A stretch of 8,700 nucleotides of DNA from Candidatus Methanosuratincola sp. (GTDB lineage Archaea > Thermoproteota > Methanomethylicia > Methanomethylicales > Methanomethylicaceae). Shown here one piece after another: positions 1 to 4,969 of this stretch. How positions within the stretch are numbered: the stretch's first letter is position 1; every line of letters starts with the position of its first letter. The translations under genes and the position numbers were made by a program. The stretch covers positions 1 to 8,700 of the forward strand of contig JARYLH010000059.1 of assembly GCA_029907755.1 (NCBI GenBank), written 5' to 3'. The notes under the pieces were generated by a model. The model was not told where the DNA came from. It ran no database searches and was given only the letters and a program-made list of their open reading frames with translations.

Positions 1-488
1 GCCCGAAATGCGGCAGCCCGATCTCAACCGCTCAGGCCGTCCCATCCCCGCAAGCCCGCCATCGAAGGGCGGAAAAGGGCGAGAAGCGCGAGAAGGAGGA
101 AAAAGGCGAGAAGGAAGGAGAAAAGCAGGAGGAGAAAGAGAGGGAAGGTAGCGTTTCTGGTGCGCTTTTCGGCGGGGGCGTCCTGATTTGGCTGGGTGTG
201 ACCTTCTATCTTGCCACCAGCGGCCAGATCGCTTGGTCCAAATGGTGGCCTAGTTTCATGGTCGGGCTCGGGGTCCTGTTGGTGCTCTTGGGTCTTTACC
301 ATTCTCTCAGGAGCAGGGGCATGTTCCCGTTCATCGGAATGGTGATCGGCGGGGCCATAATATCGCTGATCGGGCTGTCTGGGTTTTACTCCTTCAGCAC
401 GGATCTCTGGCCCGTAATGATCATCCTGCTCGGGATAGTGGTGATATTGTTCGGGCTGCTGGGGAGGAGGCGGGTCCCTAAGCCCTGA
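1..488 (+). CDS. Zinc-ribbon membrane protein, 5' end missing
   Basis: The frame is open from the window edge (first whole codon at 3) to TGA at 486-488, giving 161 visible residues. It begins P-K-C-G, and the split codon before it ends in GC, which fits TGC, so this is probably the second CPxCG knuckle of an N-terminal zinc ribbon. No later Cys pair occurs. Residues 24-49 are almost all Lys, Glu, Gly and Arg, forming a charged and probably disordered linker. Four hydrophobic segments follow, at about 54-74, 83-102, 109-130 and 136-155, and the C-terminus is basic. A GTG at 198 could be read as a start, but the in-frame zinc ribbon and linker upstream argue against it. The likely role is a small membrane protein with a soluble zinc-ribbon head; I do not recognise a specific function. 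The 3' end overlaps the convergent gene by 11 nt. Confidence 0.75.
   Translation, partial: PKCGSPISTAQAVPSPQARHRRAEKGEKREKEEKGEKEGEKQEEKEREGSVSGALFGGGVLIWLGVTFYLATSGQIAWSKWWPSFMVGLGVLLVLLGLYHSLRSRGMFPFIGMVIGGAIISLIGLSGFYSFSTDLWPVMIILLGIVVILFGLLGRRRVPKP
72..148 (+). repeat. Purine-rich imperfect repeat coding a Lys/Glu linker
   Basis: About 75 nt on the plus strand are almost entirely purine. The unit GAAAAGGGCGAGAAG, recurring as GAAAAAGGCGAGAAG, encodes repeated K-G-E-K or E-K patterns. It lies inside the zinc-ribbon gene between the ribbon and the first membrane segment. Slippage-prone low-complexity coding DNA of this kind commonly varies in length between relatives. Confidence 0.6.
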
Positions 489-1608
489 TTATCCTCCCTG
501 TGAAAATGTTGAATAGCAAGTGCTCCAAAAGCACCTTTTTGCTAGCCCTCCCGAAGACCCTGAAGTAGTTCTTGCCTGCGCATTCGATGTAGTCGCCGAT
601 CTCGTACCTTGGGAATAGGCATGAAGATACGACCAACCTGCCCCATTCCCCCCTTTTCAGCTCATGCAGCATCTTCACCTCTTTCCCCTTCATGACCTCG
701 AAGAAATACGTGTCGTAGTTCGGGACAACGTAGGGGTTGTTGTCTAGCTGCTGCGCAAAGACACCTTCAGTAGCTGTGTACATCTCAACGACGCTGACAT
801 TCCCGTACAGCGCCCTTATCCTGGGAGCATGGTAAGTATGTATCTTCGGTAGGCTGGTGCAGAAGGCTGCGCTTAGCGCCCAAACGTCCTTTGGCGCTAG
901 ACCATGCCTCTTCTTAAGGTACCTCCCGAAAGCGGTGATCACATTTGTTACGCCCATCACCGATCTGACGCCCGTCCCTTTCGACCTTTGGTACACAAGC
1001 TCGAATCTCTTCTCCCAGTCCTTCCTGCTTATCCCGCTTCCAAGCTCGTCGATCTCCTCCTGTGGTGGGACGAGCCCGACCCTGCCGAGCCGCGGGTTAT
1101 ACTTCGCATAAGTCCCTGAACTGTACCCGTACTCTATCCTCCCCCCTCCCGTTTCCTCTGAATCGACTACAGAAGGGAAGTTGAGGTTCAAGACGCCGCC
1201 CTTCAGGAGCTTTCGGTCCCCCGTTCGCAAACCATGGTTAACAAGGCCCCTCGCGCCTACCATTAGGACCTGCTCAAGATGCGTCCTGGTTGCAGGGATC
1301 AGCTTGGCGGATCCGGTTGTCCCCCTGGTCATTGCCCATCTGACCACCGGCTCGCTCAGGAGCTCCTGGTGTTGTCCGTTCTTCACCCTCTCGAGCCAAG
1401 GTTTCAGGCCCTCGTAATCAACAACGGGGAACCGCCGCCTGTACTCCGCAACATCCGAAACTGGCCCGTCACAATAAGCCCGGCCATAGCCGGTTTTGGA
1501 GTATCCGCCGGTCAGCCTCGTTAGCACCTGGATTTGGGCCCCCTCTGGATCCCCGAGCGATCTGTACCACGGATCCACTACCATCTGGAGCTCCGCATAC
1601 CCATCCAT
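478..1608 (-). CDS. GH3-type adenylate-forming enzyme, short form
   Basis: The product is 376 residues. GH3 enzymes adenylate a carboxylic acid and, in plants, couple it to an amino acid; here the substrate is unknown. The three ATP/AMP motifs are visible: T-R-G-T-T-G-S-A-K at 94-102 (phosphate loop), Y-T-A-T-E-G at 277-282, and R-Y-E-I-G-D at 334-339, followed by a hinge-like F-G-R-A-S at 352-356. The protein ends only about 20 residues past that hinge, so the C-terminal lid domain of about 100 residues found in plant GH3 enzymes is absent. I chose ATG at 1606-1608 because a GGTG lies 7 nt upstream. The longer option starts at a TTG (1653) and overlaps the preceding gene. The gene follows two RAM-domain genes by 34 nt, a gap that contains a T6 run on the coding strand. 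It could be a downstream operon member or a separately controlled gene. Confidence 0.8.
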   Translation of the reverse strand: MDGYAELQMVVDPWYRSLGDPEGAQIQVLTRLTGGYSKTGYGRAYCDGPVSDVAEYRRRFPVVDYEGLKPWLERVKNGQHQELLSEPVVRWAMTRGTTGSAKLIPATRTHLEQVLMVGARGLVNHGLRTGDRKLLKGGVLNLNFPSVVDSEETGGGRIEYGYSSGTYAKYNPRLGRVGLVPPQEEIDELGSGISRKDWEKRFELVYQRSKGTGVRSVMGVTNVITAFGRYLKKRHGLAPKDVWALSAAFCTSLPKIHTYHAPRIRALYGNVSVVEMYTATEGVFAQQLDNNPYVVPNYDTYFFEVMKGKEVKMLHELKRGEWGRLVVSSCLFPRYEIGDYIECAGKNYFRVFGRASKKVLLEHLLFNIFTGRIIRA

Positions 1609-1642
1609 CTTAAGACACCAAAAAAGGGAAACGGCTCCAGGA

Positions 1643-1867
1643 TCAGAGCTCAATTAGCGATTCGGTCTTGTAGACTCCTTCGATCGCATTTATCTTCCTG
1701 ATGAGGGGGGTGATGTCTTCCCTCTTTTCGACTTCGCAGAATGCGACTATGTCGAACCTCCCAAAAGTAGGGAATGTTTCTACAACTCCTGGTATTTTCT
1801 CCAGCTTCTTCACCACGTCCAATATCGAGACTTTCTCTGCGTTCATAAGTATGCACACTTGGATCAT
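1643..1867 (-). CDS. Stand-alone Lrp/AsnC effector (RAM) domain protein
   Basis: This 74-residue protein matches the C-terminal ligand-binding (RAM, AsnC_trans_reg) half of Lrp/AsnC regulators and has no helix-turn-helix. It shows the family beta-alpha-beta-beta-alpha-beta pattern, with the central G-R-F-D-I-V-A strand at about 36-42 and a closing K-T-E-S-L-I-E-L strand. In the family this domain oligomerises and binds amino acids or related effectors. Stand-alone versions can bind the ligand or form mixed assemblies with full-length Lrp proteins. ATG at 1865-1867 is preceded by a good GAGGTT site 6 nt upstream. The gene sits 10 nt after a second protein of the same type, so the two are surely cotranscribed. 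A role in sensing amino acids for the adjacent methyltransferase genes is inferred from position only. Confidence 0.85.
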   Translation of the reverse strand: MIQVCILMNAEKVSILDVVKKLEKIPGVVETFPTFGRFDIVAFCEVEKREDITPLIRKINAIEGVYKTESLIEL

Positions 1868-1877
1868 CTTTACAACC

Positions 1878-2108
1878 TCACAGGAGCGTTTCGATCAGCG
1901 TCTCAGTCGACACGACGCCGTCTATCTTGGCTATCTCATAAACTGCAACGCCTAGCTTTTCCAGGTTCTTGAACTCAAACTCGGCGACAATGTCGAAAGC
2001 GCCAAGCGTTTCGAAAGCCCTCTTCACATCTTTCATCTCCTTTATCTTCTCTAGGGCATACGGATCCTTGCCTGGCTTGCAGTGGACAAGTACACATGCG
2101 AGAGGCAT
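1878..2108 (-). CDS. Stand-alone Lrp/AsnC effector (RAM) domain protein
   Basis: This 76-residue protein has the same domain as its downstream neighbour and likewise lacks a DNA-binding part. The core is A-C-V-L-V-H-C at 4-10, then a helix, the G-A-F-D-I-V-A-E strand at about 36-43, a second helix, and a closing V-S-T-E-T-L-I-E-T strand. The two neighbours are clearly diverged copies rather than a recent duplication. ATG at 2106-2108 has a strong GGAGTGA site 6 nt upstream. A TATA-like box lies about 40 nt ahead of the start, so this gene probably heads its own transcript with the second RAM gene and perhaps the GH3-type gene, while read-through from the methyltransferase genes remains possible. 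It is likely an amino-acid or small-molecule sensor; the ligand cannot be read from the sequence. Confidence 0.85.
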   Translation of the reverse strand: MPLACVLVHCKPGKDPYALEKIKEMKDVKRAFETLGAFDIVAEFEFKNLEKLGVAVYEIAKIDGVVSTETLIETLL

Positions 2109-2145
2109 TTCAGCTCACTCCTGTTTGATAATCGCTCTTATGCTC

Positions 2146-2152
2146 TATTTAT
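2146..2152 (-). promoter_or_regulatory. TATA-like box for the RAM-domain genes
   Basis: On the minus strand the 62-nt gap between the MtrH-like gene and the first RAM gene carries ATAAATA. The expected transcript start about 25 nt downstream (near 2124) leaves a short leader of about 16 nt that holds the GGAGTGA ribosome site. Spacing is the main support. Confidence 0.45.
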
Positions 2153-2170
2153 GCTTCTCTAGATCAACAA

Positions 2171-3061
2171 TCAGCCGAGCTTCGGCAGGAACTTGAAGAG
2201 GGGGTGATCCTTCTCGACCGACCCCTCTCCTGAAAGCCTGGCTCCGTAAGCCTTAATCGCCTCGACTACTGCCACTGCCTCGAATATGTAGGTTGATGCC
2301 TTGAGGGGGCCGTAGATAATGAAATCCGCGCCTCCGAGCTGCACCATTGTGTTTAGGGCTGCATTGATCGCCCTCGCGCTCTTCTTGGAAACCCTCTTCT
2401 TGAGTAGCGTCTGGTAGGCTGCATTCGACGGCGCGCATCCACACGGCAGTCCCAGTTCCTTCCTTATCAATTTCATAGACTCGACTGCGAGGTGCGTGCT
2501 GGTGAAGTCGATTATTCCGACATCGACAGCAGCCCCTTCGATCCCGGCGGATTCACACCTCCCCAGGAGGGAGTCCTTTAGCAGCGCCAGCTTCTCTTCT
2601 GGGTAGACTGCCGACGGGTCAAGGGTTTGTATTATGGCAAACCTGATCCTGTTCGCGCTCAGCTCCGCAAGCTCCGTCTCGGATGTGCACATTGCCACCG
2701 AGTTCACGCCGCATCTCGGGCTGATTCCTATTTCGAGAGCCTTCCTGTAGCCTGCGACCCGGGACTCCTCGTTGAGGCCGCCGATCAGAAGCGGGCTCCC
2801 TGTCAAGTCAGAGAGCATGCTGATGTAATTACACATCGCCTCGGGCGTCTCCGCGATCACATCGATGGCATGCGGCAACCCCACGCGCCTCGCAATCCTC
2901 TCTGCGGTCTCCAATTCGCCCTCGACTCTCCTCCTATCTACCTTGCCGGTTCGGTGATCGGAGACCTTCTTGTCGCCTCTGTAGAAGAGGCTCCCGATGA
3001 GGACTGGCTTACCGACGACCCCGAATCTGGCGTCCCCCAGCACGTATGGCGGCGCCCTCAT
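2171..3061 (-). CDS. mtrH: MtrH-like pterin:corrinoid methyltransferase
   Basis: The 296-residue protein belongs to the MtrH family, the TIM-barrel subunit that moves the methyl group from methyl-tetrahydromethanopterin to a corrinoid. Visible family landmarks are V-L-I-G-S-L-F-Y at 20-27 followed by K-V-S-D, the A-E-T-P-E-A segment at 70-75, S-P-L-L-I-G-G near 89-95, and the C-terminal G-G-A-D-F-I-I-Y-G-P-L at 243-253 with an F-E-A-V-A strand-helix after it. Length is close to the usual 300-320. No other Mtr subunit (A-G) is present, and the corrinoid partner here is instead the small protein two genes upstream. The ATG overlaps the previous stop as ATGA, with GGAG 5 nt upstream, so translation is coupled. 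The donor is probably methyl-H4MPT or a related pterin (inferred). MtrH homologues outside the Mtr complex also serve substrate-specific methyltransferase systems. Confidence 0.88.
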   Translation of the reverse strand: MRAPPYVLGDARFGVVGKPVLIGSLFYRGDKKVSDHRTGKVDRRRVEGELETAERIARRVGLPHAIDVIAETPEAMCNYISMLSDLTGSPLLIGGLNEESRVAGYRKALEIGISPRCGVNSVAMCTSETELAELSANRIRFAIIQTLDPSAVYPEEKLALLKDSLLGRCESAGIEGAAVDVGIIDFTSTHLAVESMKLIRKELGLPCGCAPSNAAYQTLLKKRVSKKSARAINAALNTMVQLGGADFIIYGPLKASTYIFEAVAVVEAIKAYGARLSGEGSVEKDHPLFKFLPKLG

Positions 3062-3957
3062 TTCATCTCCGCCTCCGCCTCCCTGACTGCCTTAACCATT
3101 TCCCTCAGCTTTCCGACGGCAACCGCCCTGTCCAGAGCCCGCAATCCGCAGTCGGGGTGTGCCCATGCTATATTTTCAGGCTCGTAGGCTGCAAAAAGCC
3201 TGTCCAACAGCTGCCTTATTGCGCCCTTTTCCTCGACCCGATTCTCCATAGAGCTCACGCATCCAGCACCGAGCTTCTTCCCATGATCCACGATCGCTTT
3301 CCTGTCCACTGCATCGAAGTTGCCCGGGTTATCCTTGAAGGCTAAGCTGAGGATGTCTATTCCCTCTATCCTCACTATCTCCCGAAACGACCTCTTCAGG
3401 TTGCCGCAGACGTGCAGCGCCTTAACACCCTTTACATTGGAGGTGAGAGCCTCAAGTGCCCTCTTGGCAAGGTCCATTGGGGCTCCTATCGAGAAGCTGG
3501 GCTCATCAAACTGGAATGTTGTGAAGCCGTGCTTGCTTATGATCTCAGCCTCGACCGCAAGCGCCTCTCCGATGTCGGTATACAATTTTTCATCACGGAA
3601 ACCGCTGTATGGCGCGCTAGGCGTGAGCTCCGAGAAGAAAGCCATCGTCACAGGGCCTGTTATTATGGCCTTGACCTCACAAGTTCCTGAAGAGATCCTT
3701 TTTGCGTGGATGAGGTCTTGCACCAGTGGGGTATCCTCTGGCGGGCTGACCTTCCCTTTGATCATCGTCCTTCCGTCGTTGATCTCGAATCCTGGTATAT
3801 GGTCAGCGAAGTATGCGACCATATCCTTCCTTGTCTGCCCGTCGCTAATGATCTCGATCCCTGCCCCGATCTGATCCCTGACCGCGCTCTCGATGGCTTC
3901 AAGCCCCGAACCTGTGACGGGGTGGCTGCCAATCACCGTCGTCTTTATCTTAATCAA
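3058..3957 (-). CDS. Core MetE-like zinc methyltransferase (folate-independent)
   Basis: The 299-residue protein matches only the C-terminal catalytic barrel of cobalamin-independent methionine synthase, without the N-terminal folate domain. Landmarks are T-T-V-I-G-S at 6-11, S-D-G-Q-T-R-K-D-M-V at 38-47, T-G-P-V-T-M at 100-105, D-E-P at 151-153, H-V-C-G at 182-185 and P-D-C-G-L at 268-272. His182, Cys184 and Cys270 match three zinc ligands of E. coli MetE (His641, Cys643, Cys726). The fourth ligand, Glu665, falls on Ala206 in an ungapped alignment, and the proton-donor His694 falls near Met237. Known core enzymes (Mes families) take the methyl group from a corrinoid, which fits the neighbours. 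Homocysteine is the likeliest acceptor; coenzyme M or another thiol is possible. The start is TTG at 3955-3957, overlapping the upstream stop as TTGA, with GGGAG 6 nt upstream. Confidence 0.83.
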   Translation of the reverse strand: MIKIKTTVIGSHPVTGSGLEAIESAVRDQIGAGIEIISDGQTRKDMVAYFADHIPGFEINDGRTMIKGKVSPPEDTPLVQDLIHAKRISSGTCEVKAIITGPVTMAFFSELTPSAPYSGFRDEKLYTDIGEALAVEAEIISKHGFTTFQFDEPSFSIGAPMDLAKRALEALTSNVKGVKALHVCGNLKRSFREIVRIEGIDILSLAFKDNPGNFDAVDRKAIVDHGKKLGAGCVSSMENRVEEKGAIRQLLDRLFAAYEPENIAWAHPDCGLRALDRAVAVGKLREMVKAVREAEAEMK

Positions 3958-4592
3958 TTCCTACTCCCCCCGAGCATCTCCCTCGCTATCCTGACCGCTT
4001 CCTTTGCGTCTACTCCGTAAGCATCCGCCCCTATATCCGTCGCGACCTTTTCACTCATGGCTGCACCGCCGACCATGAACTTGACTGAGGCGTTGTTGGC
4101 CTTGACCTTCTTTATTATTTCTGCGGCTTTTCTCACGTCGGAAGTGAGCAGGACCGAAAGGCCGACGATCTGCACGCTGTTTGCGATCCCCAGCACCTTA
4201 TCGGGCGTTAGCATGGTCCCGAGATCAAGCACGTCAAAGCCATCCGAGACGAGCATTGCTGCAACAAGCGTCTTACCGATGTCATGCGGACCCAGCGACC
4301 CGATTGCGATTCTTCCCTTGCCTGCCCTGGCGGCTCCGCCCCTGCTCTCTATTGCTGGTATGACCAAATTCAGCGCTACCTTTGCGGCGTTTGCGGCCCT
4401 CATTACCTCAGGCAAGAAAAGCTCCTGCGCCTCGAATAGATCCCCAACTTCTTTTAGCCCATCTGCTATCAGATCTGCTATCTTGACCGGATCTTCACCA
4501 TTGCCCAATAGCTGCTTCGTCAGATCGAGCGTCAGCCTAGAATCTTGGGCGATTAGCGCTTTCTTTAGCCTCGTAAGAAGGTCGTCGGACAA
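3954..4592 (-). CDS. Methyltransferase corrinoid protein with altered B12 motif
   Basis: The 212-residue protein has the layout of MtaC/MtbC-type corrinoid proteins and the B12 module of MetH. A helical cap spans about 5-85, including F-L-P-E-V-M-R-A-A at 59-67. A Rossmann-like cobalamin domain follows from about 92, with G-P-H-D-I-G-K at 101-107, V-G-L-S-V-L-L-T-S at 143-151 and V-G-G-A at 174-177. His103 is placed to be the lower cobalt ligand. The usual D-x-H-x-x-G motif lacks its Asp (Gly101 stands there) and the loop before His is about two residues shorter. The protein would carry the methyl group between the MtrH-like and MetE-like enzymes encoded immediately downstream. The start is TTG at 4590-4592 with GAGGGG 5 nt upstream; no better start exists, since the nearby ATG is followed at once by TGA. 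This is the first gene of the methyltransferase operon. Confidence 0.88.
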   Translation of the reverse strand: MSDDLLTRLKKALIAQDSRLTLDLTKQLLGNGEDPVKIADLIADGLKEVGDLFEAQELFLPEVMRAANAAKVALNLVIPAIESRGGAARAGKGRIAIGSLGPHDIGKTLVAAMLVSDGFDVLDLGTMLTPDKVLGIANSVQIVGLSVLLTSDVRKAAEIIKKVKANNASVKFMVGGAAMSEKVATDIGADAYGVDAKEAVRIAREMLGGSRN

Positions 4593-4695
4593 TTTTCCCC
4601 CTCACATTGTTGGATTATCGATCTCTCAAGCTTATCCCGCAAAAAGTTAAATAGATTTTCTTTGCATTCAACCAATGTTCCCTCTGGTGTACTCT
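4593..4695. promoter_or_regulatory. Divergent promoter region, methyltransferase operon and ACT/SerB
   Basis: The gap separates two divergent transcription units. An AT-rich core at 4641-4660 contains TTAAATAG at 4647-4654 on the plus strand, placed so that transcription would start near 4675. Read on the minus strand the same core gives CTATTTAAC, placing a start near 4623 and a leader of about 30 nt containing GAGGGG. A second minus-strand candidate, GGATAAG, lies at 4631-4637. One AT-rich element may therefore serve both directions. This rests on motif and spacing alone. Confidence 0.55.
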
Positions 4696-4956
4696 ATGGA
4701 CAACAAATACTTGGTTGCAATCGCGGTGGGGCCTGATAGGCCCGGGCTCATCTCTGAGATAACTTCTGTGATAGCTGACTTCGGTTACAACATCGAAGAA
4801 ATGGATCAGGTTGTGATGAAAGAGATCTTCATCCTCGCACTCCTCATCAACATCTCGATGAAAGCAGGCGCGCTTGAAGAGCTGCGGAGAAAGCTGTCCA
4901 ACAGGTGCAGCGAATTGGGTCTAGAGGTGACATTCTATTACGCCGGATCAAAGTAA
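4696..4956 (+). CDS. ACT-domain protein, probable N-terminal part of SerB
   Basis: The 86-residue product is a single ACT domain, the small-molecule-binding fold common in amino-acid enzymes. The signature G-P-D-R-P-G-L-I-S lies at 12-20, followed by a helix, the N-I-E-E-M-D-Q-V-V strand at 32-40 and F-I-L-A-L-L-I at 45-51. I chose ATG 4696 because GGTG lies 6 nt upstream and the product then begins just ahead of beta-strand 1. ATG 4675 is also possible and would give a leaderless transcript given the TATA box at 4647-4654. The stop (4954-4956) comes directly before a second ACT domain fused to a phosphoserine phosphatase in another frame. In mycobacterial SerB2 the order is ACT-ACT-phosphatase in one chain, so this is probably the first ACT of such a protein, either naturally separate or split by a frameshift. 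Confidence 0.75.
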   Translation: MDNKYLVAIAVGPDRPGLISEITSVIADFGYNIEEMDQVVMKEIFILALLINISMKAGALEELRRKLSNRCSELGLEVTFYYAGSK

Positions 4957-4969
4957 GATAGTACTGACT
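4949..4969 (+). other. Frame junction between the ACT gene and serB
   Basis: The ACT gene ends S-K-stop (TCA AAG TAA). One base further along (+1 frame) the same DNA reads S-K-I-V-L-T and runs into V-V-G-K-D-R-P-G, the first beta-strand and loop of the next ACT domain. This frame has a stop at 4928-4930 and no ATG, GTG or TTG before 4970. The bases offer no ribosome site for 4970. One fewer A in the AAA at 4950-4952 would fuse the two genes. Possible causes are a true indel, a sequence error, programmed frameshifting, or initiation at ATA 4958. Confidence 0.6.

Noticed and set aside
478..480. Amber (TAG) stop of the GH3-type gene as a pyrrolysine codon, given the methyltransferases nearby
   Set aside because: Reading through adds only about 18 low-complexity residues (rich in Pro, Ser, Ala) before TGA, nothing like the missing lid domain, and it runs antisense to the convergent gene.
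198..488. Short version of the first gene starting at GTG 198
   Set aside because: The same frame stays open to the window edge and encodes a zinc-ribbon knuckle and linker; GTG 198 lies inside the first membrane segment.
2627..3187. Plus-strand open frame of 186 codons opposite the MtrH-like gene
   Set aside because: Antisense shadow of a well-supported family member; the translation is Arg/His/Pro-rich and spans the junction of two coupled genes.
3320..3874. Plus-strand open frame of 184 codons opposite the MetE-like gene
   Set aside because: Antisense to a conserved catalytic barrel, with no domain-like features.
2171..4592. Methanogenic Mtr complex or methylamine/methanol methyltransferase operon
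   Set aside because: No other Mtr subunits and no MtaB, MtmB, MtbB or MttB-type gene are present; the second enzyme resembles MetE rather than UroD-type MtaA/MtbA.
4057..4650. Long plus-strand open frame (197 codons) opposite the corrinoid gene
   Set aside because: It is the antisense shadow of a gene with clear B12-protein motifs; its product is Ala/Ser/Pro-rich with no recognisable domain.
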